Shown: positions 43,016-51,728 of the stretch, in pieces
Layout: each line of letters begins with the position of its first letter
Position numbering within the stretch: position 1 is the first letter of the stretch
Assembly: GCA_001898145.1 (NCBI GenBank)
Contig: MKSR01000047.1
Location: forward strand, 186,001-250,000
Reading direction: 5' to 3'
Source: Dyadobacter sp. 50-39
Lineage (GTDB): Bacteria; Bacteroidota; Bacteroidia; Cytophagales; Spirosomataceae
DNA: 64,000 nt
Program-made: the position numbers and the translations under genes
Notes under the pieces: generated by a model
What the model was told of the DNA's origin: nothing
What the model saw: the letters and a program-made list of their open reading frames with translations, nothing else
Databases searched by the model: none

Positions 43016-45622
43016 TTACAGCTTTTTAAGTTGTGCTAATCCAGTTTCAGCTTCTGCTCTCAGGTCAACAAGTTTCTGGCTCAGCTCCTCTGTCCATTGC
43101 CCCTGTTTCAATGTCGCTTCCAGCTCCTTGTATTGATTTGCCGTGTTAAGCAAACCTACTGAAAACAACGATGAGCGGAACTTGTGAATAACCTGTCGAA
43201 GCCGTTCCAGGTCATTAGTGGCAGACGCCTCGCTGATGCTGCTGAGCTGGAGCTGGCTGTCTTTTTCGAACATCGCGATCAGTTCGTCGCGCAGTTCCTG
43301 GTCTCCTCCGGTGATTTCGGCGAGATAATCAAGGTTTAGAAGGGAATCAGTCATCTTAGTTTGTGGAGGTTGTTCAGTAAAATTTTGTGGTTGTGGTGGT
43401 TCGTAATTGTCTTTGTTTCCAAGATGTGCAATAGTATATAAAAGTTCACTCTCCTTAAATGGTTTTGAAATATAACTGTTGGCACCAATGCTAAGGCATT
43501 CTTCTTTTTCTCCTACCATCGCGTGCGCTGTCATGGTGATGATCGGAATGGTATTTGAAATGCTTCCGCGGATTTCCTTGATAGCGGTATAGCCGTCCAT
43601 TACCGGCATCTGGATATCCATCAAAACCAGGTCAAATGTTTCTTCACGGAGCCTGTCAAGGGCTTCCTGCCCGTTATTTACGACCGTCAATGGAATGTTC
43701 AGTCGTTCGAAAATGGCTTTCAGGAGCTTCTGATTGAGCAGGTTATCCTCGGCTGCAAGAATGCGCAGAGAAGTCACCGATGCATTTACGTCTATCTCTT
43801 CGGTATCCTCGTGCAAATCGGACTGCCTGACAACTTTAAATGGAAAGTCCATCGTGAAAACAGTGCCCTTGCCTAGCTCACTTTCCAGGTTTAATGTCCC
43901 GTCAAAAAGCTGGACGAGTGATTTGACGATGCTCAAACCCAATCCGGTTCCACCAAAAACGCGGGTGGTACTTTCGGTAGCTTGCACAAACCGGTTAAAA
44001 ACCTCTTTAAGCTTGTCCTTCGGGATACCAATGCCACTATCTATTACTCTGAACCGGATGTTTTGTACCTCATTAACCGGCTCGCCGATAGGTGCAACAA
44101 GCAATTTCACACTGCCGCGCTCGGTAAATTTGACCGCATTACCGCACACATTGAGCAATATCTGGGTTAACCGAAGCTTGTCGGCTTCGATATACTCAGG
44201 CAAACCGTCTTCCAGGGTGGCCTCGTAAGCGATGCCTTTTTCTACTGCGCGGTGGTGCATGATCGCCGAAACCGAATCAGCAAGCTCGCGGATAGAAACC
44301 GGTGTCTTTTCCAGGTGCACCTGACCGGCCTCGATTTTGGAAAAGTCAAGGATATCGTTGATCAATTCGAGCAGGTTCTTGCCCGCATACTGAATGTAAC
44401 CCACGTATTCCAGACTTTTCTGATCGGTAACCTCCCCCAAAAGCAGGTTGGTGAACCCGATGATCGCATTGAGCGGCGTTCTGATCTCATGGCTTACATT
44501 GGACAGAAAAATGTCTTTTACACGGACTGATTTTTCGGCCAGGATCCTGGCCTTTTCCAGTGTCGCCTCGTAGTTGGCCCGTTCTGTGATATCGCGAAAA
44601 ACGGTAATAGCACTATTAATGCGGCCGTCCAGGCCAATTACAGGCTGTACGTTGGTTTCAAGATGGTAGATTTTATCGTTTTTGACTAGGTCGATCTTGT
44701 TGCCTGTAAGCTTTTCGCCCTGCAAAGCTCTTGCGACCGGTAGAGTATCTGCCGAAAACCGGACATGGTAGCGAGTCGGATCAAGCAGCTTGATTTTGTT
44801 TACCTGTTCCTCGAGCGTTTCATACCGCTCGCCCGATACGCCCAATATCTCACGCCCGGATTGATTGAGCACCTCGATCTTCTGCTCGTTATTGATGATC
44901 ATCACCCCGTCAGGGATCGCTTCCAGGTATTGGCTTACTGTACGCTCGCGTTCGTTGATATTTTTTTGCAATAGCCGCTGCTTACGCTTGTCCAGGCTCA
45001 GGAACACAATGGAGAGTATGGTGAGAACAAACCCTACGGCACCGGTCAGTAAAATGAACATGACCGAATTCTGCTGGGTGGCCGACACAAGCTTCCTACG
45101 CTGTTCCATGTTATGGTTCTCGTAGTCTTCGATCTCGTCTATCTTGCGGGTCATCAGGTTGTTGAGCCTGATGCCTTCCCCTTCCTGTATCTTGGAAAAT
45201 GCCTGCTGAGCGCCCTGGGTGCGATAAATGGTAACAACATTCTGTGAATAGGCCACGATCTGGCCGGAGATATTCAGGAGGTCTTTGACCCGCTTCGTTT
45301 GGACCTCATCGGTCTTGACCAGATTGAACAGCGTGTCGGTAATGCCGACAAGCTGGATTTTTTTGTTGTAATTGTCGGCCAGCAGCTCGTTGTTCTGAGT
45401 GATCAGATAGCCGCGCATATTCGATTGGAAATCCTTTGTGACAAGCCCGAAATTGGCCGTCTGGTTCAGCACGCCTATCGTGACATTCAGACGCTCGTTG
45501 TTCAGCGAAAGATCGCGAACATTCTTATAGGTAAAATACTGGGAGCCGAATATCAGAGTAAGTCCAAGGTAAATGCTCGCGTAATACCATCTGAATGAGT
45601 CATTTGTAATACGGGTGGGCAT
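43016..45622 (-). CDS. Hybrid sensor histidine kinase: CHASE3-PAS-HK-receiver-Hpt
   Basis: An 868-residue membrane kinase holding a whole phosphorelay. Helix 1 is near residues 12-30; residues 35-180 are a CHASE3 sensor outside the membrane; helix 2 is near 185-208 (VMFILLTGAVGFVLTILSIVFL); PAS at about 225-340. The kinase core has H378 (NVSHEIRTPLNA) and an ATPase with N-box ILLNVCGNAVKF and GTGLGLSI. The receiver has D669 (LVLMDIQMPVMDGY), and the C-terminal Hpt has H813 (VIHKFRSSLF). It lies inside the exopolysaccharide locus, 61 bases downstream of three glycosyltransferase genes. Likely targets are the stand-alone receiver at 32879 and the receiver-PP2C at 51729; this is inference. Confidence 0.94.
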   Translation of the reverse strand: MPTRITNDSFRWYYASIYLGLTLIFGSQYFTYKNVRDLSLNNERLNVTIGVLNQTANFGLVTKDFQSNMRGYLITQNNELLADNYNKKIQLVGITDTLFNLVKTDEVQTKRVKDLLNISGQIVAYSQNVVTIYRTQGAQQAFSKIQEGEGIRLNNLMTRKIDEIEDYENHNMEQRRKLVSATQQNSVMFILLTGAVGFVLTILSIVFLSLDKRKQRLLQKNINERERTVSQYLEAIPDGVMIINNEQKIEVLNQSGREILGVSGERYETLEEQVNKIKLLDPTRYHVRFSADTLPVARALQGEKLTGNKIDLVKNDKIYHLETNVQPVIGLDGRINSAITVFRDITERANYEATLEKARILAEKSVRVKDIFLSNVSHEIRTPLNAIIGFTNLLLGEVTDQKSLEYVGYIQYAGKNLLELINDILDFSKIEAGQVHLEKTPVSIRELADSVSAIMHHRAVEKGIAYEATLEDGLPEYIEADKLRLTQILLNVCGNAVKFTERGSVKLLVAPIGEPVNEVQNIRFRVIDSGIGIPKDKLKEVFNRFVQATESTTRVFGGTGLGLSIVKSLVQLFDGTLNLESELGKGTVFTMDFPFKVVRQSDLHEDTEEIDVNASVTSLRILAAEDNLLNQKLLKAIFERLNIPLTVVNNGQEALDRLREETFDLVLMDIQMPVMDGYTAIKEIRGSISNTIPIITMTAHAMVGEKEECLSIGANSYISKPFKESELLYTIAHLGNKDNYEPPQPQNFTEQPPQTKMTDSLLNLDYLAEITGGDQELRDELIAMFEKDSQLQLSSISEASATNDLERLRQVIHKFRSSLFSVGLLNTANQYKELEATLKQGQWTEELSQKLVDLRAEAETGLAQLKKL

Positions 45623-45683
45623 ATTTCAGGGGCGGAATCAATGGGTTTTATGGCACCAAGATCGGAATAAAGTAAGACTATAT

Positions 45684-46454
45684 TCAGGTCAGGTAATCAA
45701 AATTAAATTTCAGGTGCCGGTAAAGATGCCTTATCTGGGTGAGTATAAAGTTGTCGCTTTCCCGCCAGCTTGTCCTTTTCATCGTACTTGGCTCAGCCTC
45801 TGAGTTCTTCTGGATAAACAGTCCGGTGAAATCCTTATAGAAATAGGCTTTGCCTTTGTTTTTTAGGAAGGACATCATCATGCGGTACTCGGTGACATCT
45901 CCTTTCTGTCCTTCCACATATCTGCCGAATCGCTCAAAAAAATTGCTCCTGCGCAAATGGGGATGATCGCTGTATGCGTAAAATTTACGGTAACCGGGTT
46001 TCAGCACGTTGAATTGCATTTCGTGAAACCCATGTTCGGCAGTGTCGCTAAGGCAAGGGTATTCAAAATAGGCGTAGAACCGCACCATATCTGTCTGCGG
46101 CTTTTTGCGCATGATGTCCAGAGCGTGGGTAAAGCTCTCGGGGAAAATGGCGGTAGGCGTAAAATCTTCCTGCACATACAGCGTCAGCGGAGTCTGGACT
46201 GCGTCCTGGCCTTTGTTGATATTATTACCCAGGCCGCGGTTCTGAGGTGTGGTGATGAGCCTGAACTCATGTCGTTTCTGCAATTGCAACAGGTAATCGA
46301 TGTGTTGGGGCTTGCTGCCGTCATCGGAAACGACAACCTCACCGAACCGGCAACCCAGCGCCTCAAACGAAAGAAGCAACTGTTCCAGGGACTGGCTCCG
46401 GTTATAATGGGTAACAAGCAGCGTCACTTCTGCGAAGAAATATTCCTTATCCAT
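45684..46454 (-). CDS. Family 2 glycosyltransferase, tandem copy B
   Basis: A 256-residue GT2 enzyme: VTLLVTHYNRSQSLEQLL at the start, EVVVSDDGSKPQHIDYL near residue 38, NRGLGNNINKGQDAVQTPLTLYVQEDF as the donor/metal region, and a C-terminal part (SDHPHLRRSNFFERFGRYVEGQKGD). It is clearly a paralogue of the next gene upstream, sharing these stretches almost word for word, so the two arose by tandem duplication. It follows copy A after nine bases and is the last glycosyltransferase of the three-gene operon. Confidence 0.88.
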   Translation of the reverse strand: MDKEYFFAEVTLLVTHYNRSQSLEQLLLSFEALGCRFGEVVVSDDGSKPQHIDYLLQLQKRHEFRLITTPQNRGLGNNINKGQDAVQTPLTLYVQEDFTPTAIFPESFTHALDIMRKKPQTDMVRFYAYFEYPCLSDTAEHGFHEMQFNVLKPGYRKFYAYSDHPHLRRSNFFERFGRYVEGQKGDVTEYRMMMSFLKNKGKAYFYKDFTGLFIQKNSEAEPSTMKRTSWRESDNFILTQIRHLYRHLKFNFDYLT

Positions 46455-46463
46455 GTGGGTATG

Positions 46464-47243
46464 CTATTTCATGAACACCAGGTCCAGCGTGTTTTTCAGC
46501 CAGCGGTAACGTAAATATCCCAGCCGGGCAAGCTTCACCAGGGGGTTCTTGCTCAGTTTCCAGTCGGCGCGCTCCATCGTGCTGGGCTCGTCGGAGGAGT
46601 TCTTCTGGTAAAATAGTTTTGTGAAGTCATTATAAAACAGTCCCTTGCCTTTTTTTTGTAAAAAGCTGACAGCCATTTTATATTCAGTGAGATCGCCTTT
46701 GATGCCTTCGGGATAGCGACCGAATTTTTTCAAAAACGTGCTTCTGCGCAGATGCGGGTGATCACTGTAATAGTAGAACTTCAAATGGTTCATATCCCAG
46801 AACCGGTACACCATTTCCGAATAACCTTTTCCAAAAGGTTTTAGGGTAGGGTAGGCGAAGTAGGCGTAAAACCGCACAATGTCCCATTCAGGGTCTTCCC
46901 GCATGAATGTGAGCGCGTCCTGGAAATGTTCGGGGAAAATTTCAGATGGCTGAAAATCCTCTTGTACATACAGGGTATACGCAGTCTGCACCGCATCTTG
47001 TCCTTTATTGATGTTGTTGCCCAGGCCACGGTTTTTGGGTGTGGTTACGAGCCGGAAAGGAAAGCGGCTGGTGAGCGCTGTTATTTTTTCAAGATGTTCT
47101 GGCTTGCTGCCATCGTCAGAAACCACTATATCTGCAAACTGGCAGCCGAGTGACTCGAAGGTAGCCAGTAATCTTTCGAGCGATCCGCTGCGGTTATAGT
47201 GGGTGATCAATAGGGTGGTATCGGGGTAATGGCGCTGCATCAT
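46464..47243 (-). CDS. Family 2 glycosyltransferase, tandem copy A
   Basis: A 259-residue GT2 enzyme with TTLLITHYNRSGSLERLL, IVVSDDGSKPEHLEKI, NRGLGNNINKGQDAVQTAYTLYVQEDF and SDHPHLRRSTFLKKFGRYPEGIKGD. It pairs with copy B at 45684. Two adjacent ATG codons (47243 and 47240) can start it; the first lies one base beyond the stop of the upstream glycosyltransferase, so translation is probably coupled. The acceptor and sugar are unknown; duplicated GT2 enzymes in such loci often add similar sugars at different positions. Confidence 0.88.
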   Translation of the reverse strand: MMQRHYPDTTLLITHYNRSGSLERLLATFESLGCQFADIVVSDDGSKPEHLEKITALTSRFPFRLVTTPKNRGLGNNINKGQDAVQTAYTLYVQEDFQPSEIFPEHFQDALTFMREDPEWDIVRFYAYFAYPTLKPFGKGYSEMVYRFWDMNHLKFYYYSDHPHLRRSTFLKKFGRYPEGIKGDLTEYKMAVSFLQKKGKGLFYNDFTKLFYQKNSSDEPSTMERADWKLSKNPLVKLARLGYLRYRWLKNTLDLVFMK

Positions 47244-47244
47244 A

Positions 47245-48111
47245 TTACGAGAGATAGTCGCGCATGCCTTGCAGCTGTCGCTTGGCCCGATTAAGGAATG
47301 CTTGGGAAATGCTGCCGTCGTCGAGCAGGCGTCGCGGCGAGGTGAAGACTGTCGCCTTGGAGCTGGTAACCTGTTTTAGCTCGCCTTCTTTTTTCAGGTT
47401 CAAAGCCATACGGCCGTCTTCGGCTTCATTCTCAAAATCGCTGCCGACAATGTTGGCATACAGCCTTGAGCCGCTTACACGAAAGCCCCCCGTCCTGCGG
47501 CCTACTTCGGTGACAAATCCCATATTGAAACCGTATACGTTTAGGTACTCCCGGTTTTTCTTTCGGATCTGAATCATCAGCCCGGCGAATTTCTCGTAAA
47601 GCCACAAACCTGCCCGCCCCTGACCGGCCGGCGGAATGAATGCATAATTGCCGTAAACGCCGGTAATGCGGGCGTCGCTGGCCATCGGCTCCACCATCAG
47701 GTCGATCCAATCGGGTGGGTAAAAAGTGTCCGAATCAGCGCAGAGGTGAAATTTGCCCCTGGCATGATCCAGTCCCATTTGCCGCGCGAAAGGCGTGCCC
47801 TGTATGGTCTGAAGGTAGTTCCTGATGCCCAATGTATCAAGCACCTTTTGCGTGCCATCGGTGGAATTGTTGTTAATGACCACTATCTCGACCTTGTATT
47901 TGGTGTTGCTTGCTGAGAGCGAGGAGAGCGTCCGGTAAATATTGTTCTCTTCGTTCCAGGCAGGAATCACAACTGAAACATCGGGAGTCTCGTCTTTAAA
48001 ACGGCTGATGCGTTCCCGCAGGACTTGGATTTCGCCCTCGGAGAGATCAGCAAAACGCTTGTTTGTAAAAAGGTGCGGTAAAATCCAGTTAGGTAAGCCC
48101 CATAAACTCAT
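47245..48111 (-). CDS. Family 2 glycosyltransferase
   Basis: A 288-residue GT2 enzyme, first gene of the minus-strand trio. It has a distinctive N-terminus (MSLWGLPNWILPHLFTNKRFADLSEGEIQVL) before the GT-A domain: DVSVVIPAWNEENNIYRTL, VVINNNSTDGTQKVL and HLCADSDTFYPPDWI (the DSD metal site near residue 154). The C-terminal part carries RRTGGFRVSG, typical of the acceptor loop. It is divergent from the flippase gene at 48323 with 211 bases between. Substrate unknown. Confidence 0.87.
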   Translation of the reverse strand: MSLWGLPNWILPHLFTNKRFADLSEGEIQVLRERISRFKDETPDVSVVIPAWNEENNIYRTLSSLSASNTKYKVEIVVINNNSTDGTQKVLDTLGIRNYLQTIQGTPFARQMGLDHARGKFHLCADSDTFYPPDWIDLMVEPMASDARITGVYGNYAFIPPAGQGRAGLWLYEKFAGLMIQIRKKNREYLNVYGFNMGFVTEVGRRTGGFRVSGSRLYANIVGSDFENEAEDGRMALNLKKEGELKQVTSSKATVFTSPRRLLDDGSISQAFLNRAKRQLQGMRDYLS

Positions 48112-48322
48112 ATTCTGGCAATCAATAGGTTTTGTACATCTTTACAATCAAGCTTGCGCCCGGCCGCCACAGTCAGGAGGAAAGTTAAAACATTATTCCT
48201 GGTTTGTGCAAAAATATTGTAAAATTACTTCGCATATTGCATTTGGTTCCAACTTAGGTAAATTAGTCAAATAATCGGTTGAGATAATCCGAGTTGACCC
48301 CTCATATTCTGCACAGTACCTG

Positions 48323-49672
48323 ATGGCATTTCAGCTTTTACAAAAACTAAGGAATAAACACTTTCTCTCTCTGGCCGGAAACGGCATAATGTCGGTGCTA
48401 GGAATGCTCAATATGATCATTCTTTATCGTGCATTGCCGGTGGCCAGTATAGGGATGTGGGTTTTTTTTCTGTCCATATTATTGTTGGTCGACACTTTCC
48501 GTTCAGGATTTCTTACAACCGCTTTCATTAAATTTTATGCAGGTGCGAGTGAAGCACGAAAGCGTGAAGTGGTGGGGTCTGCCTGGTTTATCGGTGGAAC
48601 CATCACCGGCATTCTGGCTCTGATCAATATCCCGGCTTTTTTACTTTCGGATTGGTTTAAAAATCCTTCGGTAGTGCTTTTCGTCGAATGGTTCGGCATT
48701 ATTTACCTTGCTTCGTTGCCGTATTTCATCGCTTCTTGCGTAGTGCAGGCAGAGCAGCGTTTCGATCAACTGCTATGCATACGGTTTCTGAGTCAGGGCT
48801 TCTTTATCATTTTTGTGATGATCATGGCCTTTACCCACACAGCCAATCTGCAAAACATTATCTACGCCTACCTGGGCGGAGCAGCGCTGACGAGTGTTTT
48901 TACCATGGCAATGGGTTGGTCTAGAATCGCCAGTTTTAAGGATCGTACCAGGGCCTGCATTGCCGAAATCTTCCATTTCGGCAAATTCTCCGTAGGTACT
49001 ACGCTAAGCTCTAACCTGTTCGGAACGTCCAATACCATGATTATCAATTTTATGCTGGGACCGGCAGCGTTGGCCGTATTCAATCTTGGACAGCGTTTGA
49101 TGGAAATCATCGAGATACCGCTGCGTAGTTTTGCCGCTACGGGAATGCCCGAACTCTCGTCGGCTTATAATGAAGGCAACCGTGTGAAAGTGATCGAAAC
49201 CATGAAACGGTATGCAGGGCTGATCACGATGGCGCTGTTGCCAGCCTGTGTAGGAGCTGTGATCCTGGCCGATGTGGCCATCCATATCATCGGGGGCGAG
49301 AAATACGTGGGTTCGGAAGCGGCGAACATTATGCGCCTGTATATGAGCTTTGCGCTGCTTTATCCGCTCGACCGATTTTTTGCGCTAACGCTTGATGTGA
49401 TTCACCAGCCCAAAATCAATTTTATCAAGGTGCTGATCATGCTTGCCGGCAGCGTTATCGCTTCGGTGACGGGCATCTACCTCACCGGCAGCATTTATGG
49501 TGTTGCTATCGCGGGCGCTGTCCCGACGCTTATCGGAGTGGGTATAGGGTATTGGGGCCTGAACCGGTTTCAGCCATTCAGCATTCTGAGCGTATTTTCA
49601 ACCGGCTATGCGGAGGCAATCAGCCTGGCAAAAGTCTGGTTGGAGAAGTTAAAGGGTTCCAAAACAAGGTAA
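48323..49672 (+). CDS. Wzx-like oligosaccharide flippase
   Basis: A 449-residue protein of the MATE/polysaccharide-transporter superfamily with about 12 membrane helices. It starts with FLSLAGNGIMSVLGMLNMIILYRALPVASIG, the usual first two helices of Wzx proteins, and has the second-half repeat FGKFSVGTTLSSNLFGTSNTMIINFMLG. It would move undecaprenyl-linked repeat units to the periplasm for the Wzy-like polymerase at 39410. It stands alone on the plus strand between two minus-strand groups. The specificity cannot be read. Confidence 0.88.
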   Translation: MAFQLLQKLRNKHFLSLAGNGIMSVLGMLNMIILYRALPVASIGMWVFFLSILLLVDTFRSGFLTTAFIKFYAGASEARKREVVGSAWFIGGTITGILALINIPAFLLSDWFKNPSVVLFVEWFGIIYLASLPYFIASCVVQAEQRFDQLLCIRFLSQGFFIIFVMIMAFTHTANLQNIIYAYLGGAALTSVFTMAMGWSRIASFKDRTRACIAEIFHFGKFSVGTTLSSNLFGTSNTMIINFMLGPAALAVFNLGQRLMEIIEIPLRSFAATGMPELSSAYNEGNRVKVIETMKRYAGLITMALLPACVGAVILADVAIHIIGGEKYVGSEAANIMRLYMSFALLYPLDRFFALTLDVIHQPKINFIKVLIMLAGSVIASVTGIYLTGSIYGVAIAGAVPTLIGVGIGYWGLNRFQPFSILSVFSTGYAEAISLAKVWLEKLKGSKTR

Positions 49673-49691
49673 TGCGAAGCTTCAAGCTACG

Positions 49692-50807
49692 CTATTTACG
49701 GGCTGCTTCCTGCTGCCGCAGTTTCGGAGGCGATTTGTATTGAAAGCGCATCTCGATGTGCTTGTAGGTCCAAGCCGACACGAAATAGATCAGAATGAAG
49801 TTTAAGACAAACAAATAGGAGTAGGCCTCGGGCGGGAAATGGAGAATGCGGATGAACAACACATTGAAAAGGCTGATCAGTAACGCGTGCGTCATGTAAA
49901 TGGAATATGAATATTGCCCCATCTTATGCAGCAGCTTCACGCTTTTGAGCGCTTTTGAAACCACCCCCTTTTCAAAGGAGAAAGTATAGATGCAGACAAA
50001 GAACAATACCTCAAAAATAGCTCCCCAGGGTTTGAGCACATGACCTTGACAGATGCACAGCACTATCAGCGTCAGAGAAATGATCTCCAAAGCAGAAAAT
50101 ACCGCAGACGGCCATTCACGCACCTGCAACTGCGTGTTGGTAAACAGGTTGAAACAAAGCACGCCGGTGAAAAAGCCCAGAATGCCGCGCAAAAAGCCAT
50201 AATTAAAGCTGTAATTGATTTGTAGGTTACCCGACACGAGCGAGAGCCCGGTGAGCGACAGGATAATCATGATGCCATACCACACATTGCGAAACCGGAT
50301 TTGTCCGCTGCGATGAATGAATACCACCAGGCTCCCGAAGACGAGATAGGCCATCATTTCCGCGCTGATCGACCAGCTGGGAATATTCCAGCTCACATCG
50401 TTTACGCCGGGTACGGGCGTGGAATTGATCAGAAAAAGCGATGTAAACAAAGTTTCGGTGTTATTGGCCGAATTCATCAGGTTATTTACGTGCACGTAAG
50501 GACTGAGCACATTCTTGGCGACCTCCATGCCCACAAATGCCAGCAGCATCACAAAATGCAAGGGATAAATACGGTAAATGCGCTTTTTGAGAAACAGTTT
50601 GAACTGGTCCCGGTCGGCCAGGGACTGATAGCTATATGCGATCACAAAACCGCTAAGCACGAAGAAAAAATCGACAAACATGTCCGAGTTTTCAATGAAG
50701 CGGTTGTTCAGGATGGGCGTTTTGGCAAACGGGCCGAGGTGGAACAGGAATACGATAGAAGCAAACAAGCCGCGAAAAATGTCCAGAACTTCAAAGCGGT
50801 GTCTCAT
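49692..50807 (-). CDS. Acyltransferase 3 family membrane protein
   Basis: A 371-residue protein with about 10 membrane helices and the acyltransferase-3 (OafA/NodX-like) pattern: LDIFRGLFASIVFLFHLG with the conserved histidine at about residue 23, DMFVDFFFVLSGFVIAYSY, and KRIYRIYPLHFVML. Such enzymes acetylate or succinylate cell-surface sugars at the membrane. Its start overlaps the end of the HATPase gene by four bases, so it is the last gene of the partner-switching operon starting at 53422. It may decorate the exopolysaccharide under control of that module. Confidence 0.9.
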   Translation of the reverse strand: MRHRFEVLDIFRGLFASIVFLFHLGPFAKTPILNNRFIENSDMFVDFFFVLSGFVIAYSYQSLADRDQFKLFLKKRIYRIYPLHFVMLLAFVGMEVAKNVLSPYVHVNNLMNSANNTETLFTSLFLINSTPVPGVNDVSWNIPSWSISAEMMAYLVFGSLVVFIHRSGQIRFRNVWYGIMIILSLTGLSLVSGNLQINYSFNYGFLRGILGFFTGVLCFNLFTNTQLQVREWPSAVFSALEIISLTLIVLCICQGHVLKPWGAIFEVLFFVCIYTFSFEKGVVSKALKSVKLLHKMGQYSYSIYMTHALLISLFNVLFIRILHFPPEAYSYLFVLNFILIYFVSAWTYKHIEMRFQYKSPPKLRQQEAARK

Positions 50808-51379
50808 GGGAGCGGGTTGGTAAAATAAAATGTACTGATGAACCTGTTCAGGCCTGTTTCCGGCTCGTGCTCGTAAGCGAATTCGTCCGAGGCTTTGGTC
50901 ATAATCAGCAGTCCGAAATGCTCGCTGGTGTCCGAAAGTAATGCAGGCATTTCCAACTCCGCCAGCTCCTCAATAAAGAAGATGGCCCGTCCTGACTCGT
51001 CGGTTCGTACGCAAAGCGAATCCATCCCGTTATGGTAGATAGGGAAGTCTACCGGGCGCACCATCTCTTCCAGAGGCCACATGATTTTTTTCTTGTCCTG
51101 ACCTACCAGCACCAACGGTTTGCCATAATCCTCTTTTTCGAGAATGATGGCCTCCGTAGTCCGGACGATTTTAAGCACTGTTTCCCGCTGGCCGGAGTGT
51201 TTGACCGCATTGGTAAGCAACTCCATGATAACCCACTTGATTTTAGCCATCAGGTCCTCATGCAGCGGTGAGCCGCCTGTTTTTTGCCGGATGTGGTCCA
51301 GGCACAGGTTCAGCGTGCCCGGAATTCCCTCCCGGTTACTATTGAAAACGATTGTGATCCGATCCAAATCCTCCTTCAT
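50804..51379 (-). CDS. RsbW/HATPase-type ATP-binding protein of a partner-switching module
   Basis: A 191-residue protein with a GHKL ATPase N-terminal half: N-box MELLTNAVKHS (E53, N57) and a loosely kept G1 region (EKEDYGKPLVLV). The last 60 residues include HFGLLIMTKASDEFAYEHE and a beta-rich end. It resembles RsbW/SpoIIAB-like serine kinases, which phosphorylate a STAS protein, or phosphate-free ATP-binding variants of that group. It directly follows the STAS gene (three bases apart) and overlaps the acyltransferase. Which partner it holds (sigma factor, enzyme or regulator) is not shown. Confidence 0.8.
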   Translation of the reverse strand: MKEDLDRITIVFNSNREGIPGTLNLCLDHIRQKTGGSPLHEDLMAKIKWVIMELLTNAVKHSGQRETVLKIVRTTEAIILEKEDYGKPLVLVGQDKKKIMWPLEEMVRPVDFPIYHNGMDSLCVRTDESGRAIFFIEELAELEMPALLSDTSEHFGLLIMTKASDEFAYEHEPETGLNRFISTFYFTNPLP

Positions 51380-51382
51380 AAA

Positions 51383-51721
51383 CTAGCTTAATGTTCCCAT
51401 CGCCTCTTCGTAATCGTTGAATATCTTGAACACCTTATCCATACGGATAAGCGTGAGAAGGTTCTTCACGTCCGGTTTGAGCGCGACCAGGTAAATGTCG
51501 ACGTTGCGCGGCATTGCGTATTTCAGTGCTACGACCAGACTGCCCAGAAATGAGCTGTCGATATAATTAACGTTTTCAAAACTGACAATCACCAGCCGGA
51601 CCCCACGGCCGATAAGTGTAATCATTTCTTCCTTGAATGCTTCCGCATTAGAAAGGCTGGCTTCTTCCGGTAAAATCGTGGCTTTAACCACACGGTTTAT
51701 TTCCTCAACTTCTAGTACCAT
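51383..51721 (-). CDS. STAS-domain anti-sigma-factor antagonist-like protein
   Basis: A 112-residue STAS protein. The loop with the phosphorylatable serine is NVNYIDSSFLGSLV (S56/S57), as in SpoIIAA/RsbV. Flanking strands RLVIVSFENV and NVDIYLVAL complete the fold. In the known scheme the unphosphorylated STAS protein binds the HATPase; the PP2C removes the phosphate. It lies between the receiver-PP2C (7 bases) and the HATPase (3 bases) genes, so all three parts of a partner switch are adjacent and cotranscribed. Confidence 0.9.
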   Translation of the reverse strand: MVLEVEEINRVVKATILPEEASLSNAEAFKEEMITLIGRGVRLVIVSFENVNYIDSSFLGSLVVALKYAMPRNVDIYLVALKPDVKNLLTLIRMDKVFKIFNDYEEAMGTLS

Positions 51722-51728
51722 ATAAGGG

